A DNA stretch of 64,000 nucleotides from Zea mays. Taxonomy: Eukaryota > Streptophyta > Magnoliopsida > Poales > Poaceae. The DNA lies in NCBI RefSeq assembly GCF_902167145.1, contig NC_050096.1, positions 80,720,683 to 80,784,682 on the forward strand, in the 5' to 3' direction. The position numbers were made by a program, and so were the translations under genes. The notes under the pieces are model-generated. The model did no database searches, was not told the DNA's origin, and saw only the letters and a program-made list of their open reading frames with translations. Positions 10,154 through 22,331 of the stretch are shown piece after piece (position 1 is the stretch's first letter; each line of letters begins with the position of its first letter).

Positions 10154-13100
10154 TTATACATAATATCGCCGAAGCTCATCCGCATTCCAAGATCTAGGAA
10201 TGTCATTGCCGTCTATATCCTTCAATCTGTAAGAACCGGGTCTTGACGAAGATATTACCAGAAATGGTCCTTCCCACTTCAGCTGTAGCTTGCCTACTGT
10301 ATCTGGGTTGGCTACTCTCTGAAGTACCAAATGCCCTGGCTTAATGTTCTTTAGCCGAACTTTTCTGTCACGCCATTTTATTGTTTTGGCTTGGTATTTA
10401 TTGATGTTCTCCACAGCCTGAAGACTTATCCCTTCTATAGCATCTTTTGCCACAGAATAATCAGCTTCGTCCTTTGCCGAAGCCATTGTTCTTATTGACC
10501 CTGCCTTAGCTTCTTCTGGGGTTATTGCTTCGTCACCAAACAATAATTTGAATGGTATAAAACCTGTTGACCTTGATATTGTTGTGTTGTGGCTCCAGAC
10601 CACTTTGATCAATTCATCTGGCCATTTTCCTCTGGGCTGATTGAAGATTAACTTCATTATTCCCGTCATTATAATGCCATTAGCTCTTTCGACAAGTCCA
10701 TTTGACTCCGGATGTCTGACTGATGCAAAATGAATCTTCGTGCCAATCTATTCACAGAATTCCTTGAAAGCTTCGGCATCGAATTGTGTTCCGTTGTCTA
10801 CAGTAATAGCCTTCGGCACTCTGAAGCGACAAACAATGTTCAGCCAGAAGAATTTCTGGACGGTGACTGAAGTTATTGTGGCCAGGGGCTTCGCCTCAAT
10901 CCACTTGGAAAAATACTCTACCGCCACCACAACATATTTTAGATTTCCTTGTGCTGGTGGGAGTGGGCCTAACAAATCGAGGCCCCACCTTTGCAACGGC
11001 CAAGTGGGCTGTATTAACTGAGTGAGAGATGAAGGTTGCTTCTGGTCTCTTGTACATTTTTGACAGCCTTCACATTTTTGGACCAACTCTGCTGCATCCG
11101 AAGCTGCCTTCGGCCAGTAAAATCCTTGTCGAAAAACTTTTCCCAATAAGGGCCTAGACCCAATGTGAGATCCACACAAACCTGCATGTATCTCTTTCAT
11201 TAATTCAATACCTTCGGTTCTTGACAAACACTTAAGGAGTGGGGAACAAACTCCATGTTTATACAATTCCCCTTCTATTATCACATATGGTTTTGTCCTT
11301 GCCTTCATTCTCTTGTTATAAACTTCGTCATCGGAGAGACAGTTGCCTTGGAGGAAGGATATGATTTCAGTTCTCCAGTCTTCACTGTGCACTGGAGAAA
11401 TGCTAAGTATAGCTCTTTCCATAAGTTCAACCGAAGGTGCCTTTATTGTTTCGAAAAATACTTCCGAAGGTAGAGGGAGCCCTTGAACCACTGATTTGGC
11501 TAGCAAATATGCATGCTCGTTTTCGCCTCTTGGAATATTCTTGACAAAAAAACCTTCGAAAGAAGCCTCCAACCTTCGAACTGTATCCAGATATCTTTCA
11601 AGCTTTGGATCCCGTTCCTTGCTACTTTTGTCCACATGGCCCGCAATAACCTAGGAATCAGTCTTTAGGATGGCCCTTCTTATTCCCATTCCCCTTAGCT
11701 TTTGAAGCCCCAATAGAAGTGCTTCGTATTCAGCAATATTGTTTGTGCAACTGAAATCCAGCTTGACTGCATAACATGTTTTGACTTTTGAAGGTGCCAC
11801 TAGAACCGCAGCTGCTCTTGCACCGAAGGCTCCCTAAGAACCATCGCAGAACACTGTCCAAGCTTCAACATCTTTGCTTGTCTCCTCTTCGTGAGCCCCT
11901 AGCGTCCAATCAGCGATGAAATCTGCTAGCGCTTGGGATTGGATTGAAGATCTGTGCACGTAATCAATAGTGAATTCATTGAGCTCCACGGCCCATTTTC
12001 CAACCCTTCCAGTGGCTTCTCTGTTCCTCATAATATCCTTTAGAGGCTGTGATGAGGGAACAATTATATGGTAAGCTTGGAAATAATGCCGAAGCTTTCT
12101 GGAGGCCATTAATACAGCATACAACACTTTCTCCAATTCTGTGTAATTTTTCTTTGATAAACTTAATACTTCAGAGACAAAGTATACTGGGACTTGCTTC
12201 TTAATTTGTCCTTCAAGCTTCTCCTGCACAAGCGCCGCACTTACTGCAGAATGCGAAGCTGCTACATACAATAGCAAAGGAGCCCCTAGCACTGGTGGAG
12301 TTAATGTTGTTAGATCAATCGGGTATTACTTCAGCTCTTCAAAGGCTTTCTGTTGAGTTGAACCCCATTTAAAGACTTTGGCTAACTTAAGTACTTCAAA
12401 GAATGGTAAATTTCTTTCTGCTGATCTAGATATGAATCAATTCAAAGATGCAAGTCTTCCTGTCAGCCGTTGGGCCCCCTTCTTTGTGCTTGGTGGCTCC
12501 ATCCGAAGGATAGCTTCGATTTTGCTTGGATTAGCTTCGATCCCCTTTGTTGAAACTAGACATCCAAGGAACTTGCCCTTCTTCACTCCGAAGACACATT
12601 TTTTTGGATTTAATTTTAGGTCGGCTTGCCTAAAATTAGCAAATGTTTCCTGCAAATCAGTAATATGGTTTTCTTGCTTCGTGCTCTTGACTATGATATC
12701 ATTAACATATGTTAGCACATTTCTGCCTATCTGAGAATGAAGGACCTTGGCCGTCATCCTGCTGAAGCTTCCTCCAGCATTCTTGAGTCCCTCAGGCATC
12801 CAAAGATAACAATATGTACCACTGGGGGTTATGAAGCTGGTCTTTGGCTCATCTTCCTTTTTCATCCAAATTTGATGATAGCCTGAATAACAATCTAGTA
12901 GACTTATGAGCTCTGACAAAGCTGCTGCATCTACTAGAGAATATATTCTCGGTAATGGGAACTCATCCTTTGGACAAGCCTTGTTTAGATCAGTAAAATC
13001 AATGCACATTCTCCATTTACCATTGGCCTTCTTCACCATGACAGTGTTGGCTAACCATTCTGGGTATTTTACTTCTCTGATGACACCAGCACTGAGAAGT

Positions 13101-14101
13101 CTTTTTACTTCATTTAGAGCACCTTCGGCTTTATCATCAGTCATTTTCCGAAGCTTTTGCTTTCTGGGCCTGAAGGATGGATCAACATTGAGTGAATGTT
13201 CAATGACATCCCTGTTGACACCACAAAGATCGTTGGCTAACCATGCAAAAACATCCTTGTTGTTGAATAAAAACCTTATCAAAGTTTTTTCCTGCTCTTC
13301 AGATAATTGAGACCCCAATAGTACCTTCTGCTCTGCTATGTCTTCACATAGAAGCATGGGCTTCGGCTGATCAGCCGAAGTGGCCTTCTCTCTTCTGTAC
13401 TTGTACTACTCACAAGCTTCAGCTCCATCTATATTGTGGATGGCTTTCGAGTCTATCCAATTTCCCTCAGCCTTTCTGGCAGCTTCCTGACTTCCATGAA
13501 TTGCAATAGGCCCTTGTTCCGAAGGTATCTTCATGCATAGATATGCTGGATGAAGAATTGCTTCGAAAGCATTAAGTGTCCCATGACCAATGATTGCATT
13601 GTAAGGATATTCCATGTCAACAATATCAAACACAACCTGTTCAGTCCTTGTGTTGTGGACAAATCCGAAGGTTACTGGCATTGTGATCTTGCCGAGTGCT
13701 ACAATCTGCCTTCCTCCGAAGCCACAAAGAGGGTGTGTAGCATCATGGATCTTGTCCTCTGGCTCTTGCATCTGTCGGAAGGCCTTAGCAAATATGATGT
13801 CAGCTGCACTGCCTGTATCAATCAAAACATTGTGGACCAGAAATCCCTTGATAACACAAGATATGACCATAGCATCATTATGAGGATAATCCATGAGCTG
13901 AAGGTCCTCCTGGGAGAAGGTGATTGGGATGTGGGACCATTTTGTCTTGATGAAGGGTCCCTGCACCCCAACATGCTGCACCCTTCTCTGAGCTTCCTTT
14001 TTCTGCTTCTTGCTGGCCGGCTCTGAGCATGAACCTCCTGTTATTAGGAGCACCAGCTTCATAGCTAAAGCAGCTTTAGCTTGCTTGTTGGACGAAGCCA
14101 T
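10154..14101 (-). pseudogene. Cinful-like pol: protease, reverse transcriptase, RNase H, integrase
   Basis: One reading frame of about 1316 codons with no net frameshift. It has six in-frame stops (13406, 12437, 12326, 11834, 11651 and 10748). It starts at an ATG only 44 bases from the PBS. In order: protease VLIDTGSAADIIF; RT with KANGKWRMCIDFTDLNKACP and a changed catalytic box YVNDII (family form YVDD); RNase H (SKKNYTELEKVLYAVL, then a second RNase H-like unit with FCDGS and NNIAEYEALLLG); integrase with the zinc-finger region CEGCQKC, catalytic GLDLLGPL and VDNGTQFD, and VERANG near 10690. The RNase H Asp normally in ADxLAK is Tyr (HAYLLAK). Enzymatically dead as it stands. Confidence 0.92.
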
Positions 14102-14125
14102 CAGCTCAATCAGTGGAAGTGAGTT

Positions 14126-14144
14126 CACCGGAGGTGGGCGCCAA
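14126..14144 (-). promoter_or_regulatory. Primer-binding site of the Cinful-like element
   Basis: On the - strand TTGGCGCCCACCTCCGGTG begins directly after the LTR. TGGCGCC starts are common in Tat-type gypsy PBSs. The same sequence is found at 62701-62719 (-) and 54875-54893 (+). Confidence 0.85.
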
Positions 14145-14751
14145 TGTTGGTCACTTGTTCTCAAATGCTATGAGTTAAGAACAAGGCAACACAAAAGGTT
14201 AATAGATAATACCCTTCGTCCTTCGAAGCATTATCTCCCTTAGGATATAATGATCTTCAGACGAAGGTCATGAATGACGTACCTTCGACATCACAGTATA
14301 TCTTAAAAGAAGAAGCATATGAGACATGTGAAATAACATAAATAATCATATGACATCATTAATATTTCTTAATTAAATAATCATGAATGAACATGAACAA
14401 TATTGGATTACATTTATACCTTCGGCTTGACAGAAGGCAAAAGTCTGAGCGTAATGCGCAAGCAAATACAAGTCAATGTGAACAGTACGGGGGTACTGTT
14501 CATCTATTTATAGGCACAGGGCGCAGCCTATGAGATATTACATTCATGCCCTTTACAAAAGATTACAACTGTGACACGGACTCTCATGGATTAATCGGTC
14601 ATTTCATCTTTAAGTCGGTGCAATCCTTCGTCTTGAGACATGCCATTATGCCGAAGCTTCATGGATGATAGCTTCGGTGCTGCTTTTGAAAGGATCTGCC
14701 GAAGGTGTTTTTTTCCTACAGGATCTTCGGCGACGAAGCATACCCCCAACA
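14145..14751 (-). repeat. Cinful-like LTR, 5' LTR in element orientation
   Basis: 607 bp. TATA box on the - strand at 14505-14512. A perfect dyad GAACAGTAC-gggg-GTACTGTTC lies just downstream of the TATA in the sense direction (14480-14501 on +). Confidence 0.92.
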
Positions 14752-14843
14752 TGGCCGATATCTTTACCAAATCATTAGATGAGAAAACCTTTACCAAACT
14801 TAGGAATGAGCTAAACATTCTTGATTCTCGGAATTTTGATTGA
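14752..14843 (+). pseudogene. Sirevirus S1 pol: last codons after the insertion
   Basis: The 30 C-terminal residues of RNase H/pol (DIFTKSLDEKTFTKLRNEL), ending in TGA at 14841-14843. This follows directly from the frame interrupted at 5177. S2 and S3 carry the same ending at their 17536 and 23209 ends. Confidence 0.92.
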
Positions 14844-15645
14844 TACTTTGCACACATAGCTCATTTATATACCTTTGATCATATCTCTTTTATGTCTATG
14901 ACTAATGTGTTTTCAAGTGAATTCTTATGATTAGTCATAGAATTGAAAGGGAAATGGAGTATTCGGCAAAGACGACGCTTCCACTCTACTCCATCGGTAT
15001 TATCTACTCTTTGCCGGTATTCCGCATAGTTCTCCACTTTGGTATAATCTTCACTCATATTTATTTGTTTGCCATTGGGGAGAAAGTAAAAGGGCTTATA
15101 TTTCACTCACAAGTATCCGTTTTTGGCGATTAATGCCAAAGGGGGAGAAAGTATTAGCCCAAAGTAAAAGGACCGCACCACCACCACGAATTTTAAAAAT
15201 GAAGTTTTCAAATTGGTATCTTATTACGTTCAAAAGGGGGAGAAGGTTCTTGTATCTTCAAAAATTTGTAAAACCCTCTTGAACACTAAGTGGAGAATTT
15301 CATTGAGAAGGAGTTTTGTTTTTAGTCAAAGGAAAAGCATTTGAAACAAGGGGTGAAAATTTCAAATCTTGAAAATGCTTCTTTCAATCTTATTCATGTA
15401 CCTTTGACTATTTGCAAAAGGCTTTTGAAAAGAATTTTACAAAGAATTTGCAAAAACAAAACTAGTGGTGCAAGCGTGGTCCAAAATTTTAAATAAGAAG
15501 AAAACCATCCATGCATATCTATTAGAAATTATATTAGTTTCATTCCAAGCAACCTTTGCACTTACCTTATGCAAACTAGTTCAAATTCTGCACTTATCTA
15601 TTTGCTTTGGTTTGTGTTGGCATCAATCACCAAAAAGGGGGAGAT
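14844..15645 (+). other. Sirevirus S1 3' untranslated region with repeated polypurine tracts
   Basis: No gene seen. aaagggggagaaag-like tracts occur at about 15135 and 15234, and the presumed true polypurine tract aaaagggggagattg is at 15632-15646, directly before the LTR. Multiple PPT-like copies upstream of the real one are a described Sirevirus feature. Confidence 0.8.
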
Positions 15646-17039
15646 TGAAAGGGAAATAGGGTCAAACCTTTTCCTAAAGGGAAATTTGGATCCATACCAT
15701 TAAAAGATCACCACTTTGGATCCATACCATTACTATCTCACTTACATGTGGGTCCACATGAGTCAATGACATGTGGGGTCCATGGTATATATCTAAAGTT
15801 TGGATCTTTTAATGGTATAGATCCAATTGTTCCTTTCCTAAATGATTTTGGTGGTTGAATTGCCCAACACAAACAATTGGACTAACTAGTTTGCTCTAGA
15901 TTATATGTTCTACAGGTGCCAAAGGTTCACAACGAACCCATACAAAGTTAAAAGAAAGGGTTCAAAACAAAGGAGCAAAGAAAATCGAAGGCTACCCTGG
16001 TCTAGCGCACCGGACTGTCCGGTGTGCCACCGGACAGTGTCCGGTGCACCATCGGATAGTGTCCGGTGCACCAGGGAGAATCAGCTCGAACTCCTCAGCT
16101 TCGGGTTTCTGGAAATTGCTCCCCGCTATAATTCACCGGACTATCCGGTGTAGCACCGGACTGTCCGATGTGCTAGCGGGAGCAACGGCTAGCACGCCAA
16201 CGGTCGACTGCAAAAGCGAACAGTGAACAGTGCCGACTGTGCGCGCAGAGTCAGAGCAGGCGCCAGAAGGCGCACCGGACAGTGAACAGTGACTGTCCGG
16301 TGCACCACCGGACTGTTTGGTGGCCCAGATGTCAGAAGCTCCAACGGTCGAACCTTAACGGTTGGGTGACGTGGCTGGCGCACCAGACAGTGTCCAGTGG
16401 CGCATCGGACTGTCCGGTGCGCCCGTCGACAGCAGCCTCCACCAACGGCCACTTTGGTGGTTGGGGCTATAAATACCCCCAACCACCACACTTTAAGACA
16501 TCCAAGTTTTCAGCCAACACATTCAATATAAGAGCTAGTGCATTCAATACAAGACACAATTAGAGTGAATCAAAATCTCTCCAAGTCCCAATTCCACTCA
16601 AAGCAATAGTGACTAGAAGAGTGAGTTTTGTCGTGTTCTTTTGAGCTCTTGCGCTTGGATCGCTTTTCTTCTTCCTCATTTCTTGTTCCTAACTCATTTG
16701 TAATCAAGGCAAAAGACACCAATTGTGTGGTGGTCCTTGTGGGGACTAAGTGTCCCGATTGATTGAGAAGAGAAGCTCACTCGGTCTAGGTGACCGTTTG
16801 AGAGAGGGAAAGGGTTGAAAGAAACCCGATCTTTGTGACCACCTCAACGGGGACTAGGTCTTCGAGGGCCAAACCTCGATAAAACAAATCACTGTGTCAC
16901 TCTTGCTATTTGCTTGTGATTTATTTTCGCTCTCTCTTTCGGACTCGGTTTTATAGCTAACGCTAACCCCGGCTTGTAGTGTGTGCTTAAGTTTATAATT
17001 TTCAGATTTCACCTATTCACCCCCTCTAGGCGACTTTCA
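15646..17039 (+). repeat. Sirevirus S1 3' LTR (Opie/Ji type)
   Basis: 1394 bp including a MITE; about 1230 bp without it. Starts TGAAAGGGAAATAGGG and ends CTCTAGGCGACTTTCA. Contains many palindromic caccggactgtccggtg-type motifs (16000-16420), a TATA box at 16468-16475 (tataaata) and the U5 stretch ending in the cacccc...ctttca terminus. Confidence 0.9.
15679..15833. mobile_element. MULE-like MITE inside the S1 LTR
   Basis: 155 bp flanked by 9-bp direct repeats tttcctaaa (15670-15678 and 15834-15842). Terminal inverted repeats of about 31 bp start GGGAAATTTGGATCC and GGAACAATTGGATCT, with four mismatches. The related LTR at 21130-22331 has the empty site. A 9-bp duplication is the mark of Mutator-like elements. 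No coding capacity. Confidence 0.85.
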
Positions 17040-17295
17040 TGAACCTTGGTAAAACAAATCACCGTGTCTACTCGCTTGATCTTCACTTGATTTGTTTTCC
17101 CTCTCTAATAGTTCTCTTGCTAGTATTGATTTGAGTTTGCTCCCAAATGATATCCGCATTGATTGAGCAACTCTTAGCAAGAGAAACATTCTTTTGACTT
17201 GAGTTTAATTCTAATGCTAACCCCCGGCTTCTATTGTGTGTTTAAAGTTATAAATTTTAGGTTTCGCCTATTCACCCCCCTCTAGGCGACTTTCA
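17040..17295 (+). repeat. Second Sirevirus LTR tail
   Basis: Repeats the last part of a Sirevirus LTR (aaaacaaatcaccgtgtc to ctctaggcgactttca) but diverged from the tail of the S1 LTR. Simplest reading: S1 inserted into the LTR of another Sirevirus whose remainder is left of the window, with tgaac (17040-17044) as one copy of the S1 target duplication. A local duplication is also possible. Confidence 0.6.
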
Positions 17296-19758
17296 GTCAT
17301 ACCCAATGAGATTTTCATGAGTAAAGGCAAAGGATAAGTGATACCATCAGAGTTGGAGTGGAAGCCTTGCCTTTGCTAAATACTCCATTTCCTTTTTAAT
17401 TTAAGACTAAACATAGAAGTCAACTTGAAAGCACATTAGTCTTAGCCTTGGCACAAGAAGAATAAGAAATATGCATTTGTACCAAATGAAAGAGACATGA
17501 TCAAAGGTATATAAATGAGCAATGTGTACAAGATTTCAATCAAAGTTCCAAGAATCTAAGATGTTTAGGTCATTCCTAAGTTTGCTAAAAGTCTTTTCAT
17601 CTAGTGGCTTGGTAAAGACATCGACTAATTGGTTGTGGGTACTAACATAAGCAATTTCGATATCCCCCTTTTGTTGGTGATCTCTCAGAAAGTGATACCG
17701 GATGCCTATGTGCTTAGTGCGGCTGTGTTCAACAGGACTATCTGCCATGCAGATTGCACTCTCATTATCACATAGGAGAGGGACTTTGCTCAACTTGTAG
17801 CCATAGTCCCTAAGGGTTTGCCTCATCCAAAGTAATTGTGCACAACAATGGCCTGCAGCAACATACTTGGCTTCGGCGGTGGAAAGAGCTACTGAGTTTT
17901 GTTTTTTTGAAGCCCAAGACACCAGGGATCTTCCCAGAAACTGACAAGTCCCTGATGTGCTCTTCCTGTCAATTTTACATCCATCATAATCGGCATCGAA
18001 ATTCCCAATTAAAACAAAGGTAGATCCCTTGGGGTACCAAAGCCTAAACTTAGGAGTGTAAACTAAATATCTCATGATTCTTTTCACGACCCTAAGGTGA
18101 ACTTCCTTAGGATTTTGCCTGGAACCTTGCACACATGCATACAAAAAGCATAATATCCGATCGTGAAGCACATAAATAGAGTAAAGATCCTATCATCGAC
18201 CGGTATACTTTTTGATCTACGGATTTACCTCCCGTGTCGAGGTTGAGATGCACATTGGTTCCCATGGGTGTCTTGATGGTTTTGGCATTCTTCATTCCAA
18301 ACTTCTTAAGTATGTCTTGAATGTACTTAGTTTGGCTGATGAAGGTGCCCTCTTGCAGTTGCTTGATTTGGAATCCAAGGAAATACTTCAACTCTCCCAT
18401 CATAGACATCTCGAATTTCTGTATCATAATTCTACTAAACTCTTCACAAGTTGACTTGTTAGTAGACCCAAATATAATATCATCAACATAAATTTGGCAT
18501 ATAAACAAGTCTTTGGCAATAGTTTTAGTGAAAAGAGTAGGGTCAGCTTTGCTAACTTTGAAGCCATTAGTGATGAGGAAGTCTCGTAGGCATTCATACC
18601 ATGCTCTTGGGGCTTGCTTGAGCCCATAAAGCGCCTTTGAGAGCTTATAAACATGGTTAGGATACTCACTATCTTCAAAGCCGGGAGGTTGCTCAACATA
18701 TACCTCTTCCTTGGTAGGACCATTGAGGAAGGCACTTTTCACATCCATTTGATACAACTTAAAGCCATGGTAAGTAGCATAGGCAAGTAATATACGAATT
18801 GACTCAAGCCTAGATATGGGTGCATAGGTTTCATCGAAATCCAAACCATCGACTTGTGAATAACCTTTTGCAACAAGTCGTGCTTTGTTCCTTGTCACCA
18901 CACCATGCTCATCTTGTTTGTTGCGGAATACCCATTTGGTACCTACAACATTTTGGTTAGGATGTGGAACTAAATGACATACCTCATTCCTCGTGAAGTT
19001 GTTGAGCACTTCTTGCATTGCCACCACCCAATATGGATCTCTTAGTTCATTTTCTATCTTGTATGGCTCAATAGAAGACACAAAAGAGTAATGTTCACAG
19101 AAATGAGCAACTCAAGATCTAGTGGTTACCCCCTTGTGAATGTCACCAAGAATGGAGTTGACGGGGTGATCTCTTTGAATTGCTTGGTGGACTCTTGAGG
19201 TGTGGCGGTCTTTGGTTTCGAATCTCTTAATCATCTTCCTTGTCTTGATCATCTTCATCTCCCCCTTGATCAATGTCCTCCTCTTGAGGTGGCTCATCGT
19301 CTTGGTCTTCATCCTCTTCTTCTTGAGCCATGTCCTCTTCTTGAGTAGGTGGAGATGCTTGTACGGAAGATGATGGTTGATCTTGTGCTTGTGGAGGCTA
19401 TTCGGATTTTTTTGGACACACATCCCCAATGGACATGTTCCTTAGCGTGATGCATAGAGCCTCTTCATCATCTAATTCATCAAGATCAACTTGCTCTACT
19501 TGAGAGCCATTAGTCTCATCAAACACAATGTCACAAGAAACTTCAACTAATCCAGTGTACTTGTTGAAGACTCTATATGCCCTTGTGTTTGAGTCATAAC
19601 CAAGTAAAAAGCCTTCTACTGCTTTAGGAGCAAATTTAGAATTTCTACCTCTCTTAATAAGAATAAAGCATTTGCTCCCAAAAACTCTAAATTAAGAAAC
19701 ATTGGGCTTTTTACCAATGAGGAGTTCATATGATGTTTTCTTGATTCGGTGAAGATAT
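17296..19758 (-). mobile_element. Sirevirus S2, pol and 3' UTR fragment
   Basis: Reverse-oriented Opie/Ji-type sequence. It starts inside the 3' UTR (17296-17535) and runs back to integrase, where a Sirevirus LTR interrupts it at 19759. LTRs, gag and the 5' half are not seen in the window. Confidence 0.85.
17536..19758 (-). pseudogene. Sirevirus S2 pol: integrase end, linker, RT and RNase H
   Basis: Reading down the - strand: end of integrase (SYELLIGKKPN near 19720), acidic linker (19200-19560), RT ([34 protein letters not shown] near 18460-18500) and RNase H ([25 protein letters not shown]), ending in TGA at 17536-17538. A frameshift near 18110-18170 splits RT from RNase H. A stop and frame changes break the linker. 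The RNase H motif usually read as SDADWAG is altered (FDADYDG). Confidence 0.9.
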
Positions 19759-21129
19759 TGAAAGGGAAATGTGCTCTTGGGCCATTTCTATAAATGTTTT
19801 GGTGATTAGATGCCCAACACATATTGTTTTTAGTTCATATGCGCTAAATGTTAAAGAAGTGCAAATCAAGAATCAAGGTATGTCTCTAGCCTTAGTAAAT
19901 TGTTTTTGGATACTAACATATTTCTCTGAGTGCTAGGAACCTTATCAAGAAAAGTAGAAATGGATTGGAGAAGTTTGGCTAAGTCTAGCCAAGACTTGCA
20001 TTAGTCTGTGGTGCACCGGACTGTCCGGTGGCGCACCGGACAATGTCTGGTGCACAGGCTGGATCTACAGTGAAGTCACTACTCTCGGGAATCGACGTGG
20101 GCGATGTGGCTAAAAATCACCAGACTATACGGTGGTGCACAGGACTGTCCGGTGAGTCATCAGCGCCTGTGCTCCTGGTCCCGGTGACGAACTCCTCGCT
20201 CTCGGGAATTCGCCGAGGGCGCCGCGGCTAAAATTCATCGGACTATCCGGTATGCACCAGGCTGTCCGGTGAGCCAACGGCGCCCGCGGCCAACGGTCGG
20301 TAGCGTGATCAATGAGTGACACGTGGCCTAGCCAACGGTCACTTGGTCGCACTGGACTGTCCGGTGCGCCAAGGGGACCGAAGGTCCAACGGTCGGCTTC
20401 ACTAGAAAAGGAAGGAGATCGGGCACCGGACAGGCACTATTCATGTCCGGTGGTGCACCGGACTGTTCGGTGCACCACCCGACGAAGGCAAGAATTGCCT
20501 TCCAAATGGATCTCCAACGGCTCCTAGCTGCCTTGGGGCTATAAAAAAGGGACCCCTAGGCGCATGGAGCACTACACCAAGCATTCACTAAACATCCTAA
20601 GACATCTAGACTCTGCAACCACACAATCGGATCATCGTGTTTGAGATTTGAGCACCGTTTGAGTTGTAAACTCCCTGCGCCGTGTTTGTGTGCTCACGTC
20701 TTGACTTGTGTGCATGTGTTTGCTGCGATTCAAGTCTTGTGTGTTTCTTTCCCTCCCTTACTCTTGTGCTTTGTGTTGTGATCAACTTTGTAAGGGTGAA
20801 AGGCTCCAACTTGTGGAGATTCCTCACAAACGGGAAAACTACTATAAGGAAGAAACCGTGGTATTCAAGTGGATCATTGGATCACTTGAAAGGGGTTGAG
20901 TGCAACCCTCGTCCATTGGGATGCCACAACGTGGAAGTAGGCAAGTGTTATACTTGGCCGAACCACAGGATAAAATCACCGTGTCTCTTGCGTTGCTCTT
21001 TTGTGTGATTGGTTTCTTCTCTCGAGTTCTCGCTTAATCACTTCTGCTATTGTTCCATAGTTCAATACTCTCTCTAAAGGAACAATCAAGTGAAGAGTCC
21101 TCGCTTTAACAACTTGGCTTCAACCTTTC
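19759..21129 (+). repeat. Sirevirus LTR S4 (Ji/Opie group), interrupted by S3
   Basis: Starts TGAAAGGGAAATGTGCTC directly after the broken S2 integrase frame, has caccggactgtccggtg palindromes (20010-20480) and a TATA box at 20540-20547 (tataaaaa). It lacks the normal ctttca end because S3 begins at 21130. The remaining end and internal region should lie beyond the right side of the window. Confidence 0.75.
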
Positions 21130-22331
21130 TAAAAGTTTCCTAGAGGGGGGTGAATAGGCGAAACCTAAAATTTATAAACTTAAGCACACACTACAAGCCA
21201 GGGTTAGCATTAGAATTAAATTCAAGTCCAAGAGAAAGGGGGAAAACAAATCAAATGGGAATCAAGCGAATGAACACGGTGATTTGTTTTTACCGAGGTT
21301 CGGTTCTAAAGAACCTAGTACCCGTTGAGGAGGTCATAAAGACCGGGTCTATTTCAACCCTTTCCCTCTATCAAACGGTCACTTAGACCGAGTGAGCCTT
21401 CTCCTTAATCAAACGGGTCACTTAGACTCCGCAAGGACCACCACACACTTAGGTGTCTCTTGCTTTGATTACAAGCCACTTCAGAACAAGAATGAGGAAG
21501 GAAGAAAGCGATCCAAGCAACAAGAGCGCAAATGAACACGAACACACACTCTCTCAAGTCACTAGGTGGTTGGAATGAATTTTGGGACTTGGAGAGGCTT
21601 TGATCTTTTGAATTGTGTCTAGGAGTGAATGCACTGGCTCTTGTATTGAATGAGAACTTCAGAAAACTTGGATGCTTGGAGTTGTGGTGGTTGGGGGTAT
21701 TTATAGCCCTCAACCACCAAAGAAGTCGTTGGGGAGGCTGCTGTCGATGGGTGCACCGGACAGTCCGGTGCGCCACCGGACAGGTCTTGTTCACTGTCCA
21801 GTGAGCCACCACGTCACCCAACCGTTAGGGTTTGGAGCTCAGTCGACCGTTGGAGCTTTGTCTCCTTGCCACACCGGATAGGTCCCATTCACTGTCCGGT
21901 GCGCCTCTGACTCTACGCGCACTGTTCTTCACTGTTGCTCTGTCAGCGGCTTTTGCAGTCGACCGTTGTGCGAGTTAGCCGTTGCTCCGATGGCACACCA
22001 AACAGTCCGGTGGCACACCGGACAGTCCGATGAATTATAGCGGAGTGCGGCTCATTTTTCTTGAGAGTGGCTGGTTCATCTTGGTACGGACATGGTGCAC
22101 TGAACACTGTCCGGTGGCACATCGGACAGTCCGGTGCACCAGTCCACAGCACATTCAAGTCTTTGCTCCTTTTGATTTTAGTCCCTAACTTGAATTTTTT
22201 GTTGGTTTGTTTTGAACCTTATGCACCTGTAATACATGAGATCTAGAGCAAACTAGTTAGTCATATATTTGTGTTGAACATTCAACCACCAAAATTAATT
22301 GTAGGAAAAGGTTAACCCTATTTCCCTTTCA
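21130..22331 (-). repeat. Sirevirus S3 3' LTR
   Basis: 1202 bp. First bases are taaaag where tgaaag is expected (one substitution). Ends aaccctatttccctttca, followed by the reverse polypurine tract atctccccctttttgg. Palindromes at 21750-22140. TATA on - strand at 21698-21705. Confidence 0.87.

Larger units (their letters stand above)
5178..14751 (-). mobile_element. Cinful-like Ty3/gypsy (Tat-type) element, pol without gag, with antisense gene
   Basis: Complete 9574-bp element with two 607-bp LTRs (about 24 differences by eye, roughly 4%), flanked by tggcc duplications at 5173-5177 and 14752-14756. Sense direction is -. The PBS abuts the right LTR, and a GA-rich polypurine tract (reverse of 5785-5795) abuts the left LTR. 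Order in the sense direction is LTR, PBS, protease, RT, RNase H, integrase, a conserved non-coding block, an antisense gene, LTR. No gag is present. LTR size, ends and family resemblance to the gag-only element at 55880 suggest the maize Cinful/Zeon family. Confidence 0.88.
1857..17039 (+). mobile_element. Sirevirus S1 (Opie/Ji-type Ty1/copia), interrupted by other elements
   Basis: Present parts: gag tail (1861-2007), protease-integrase (2021-3923), RT-RNase H (3927-5177), last codons (14752-14843), 3' UTR with polypurine tracts (14844-15645) and 3' LTR (15646-17039). A Cinful-like element occupies 5178-14751 and a Tekay-like LTR lies at the left. The order PR-INT-RT-RNH is Ty1/copia. The LTR palindromes and the aaagggggagattg tract before the LTR are Sirevirus hallmarks. 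The 5' LTR and most of gag are outside the window. Confidence 0.88.

Noticed and set aside
16000..16420. Regular short palindromes resembling a CRISPR-like or bacterial repeat array
   Set aside because: Spacing is irregular, there are no unique spacers of constant length, and the same palindrome occurs in all the Sirevirus-type LTRs here.
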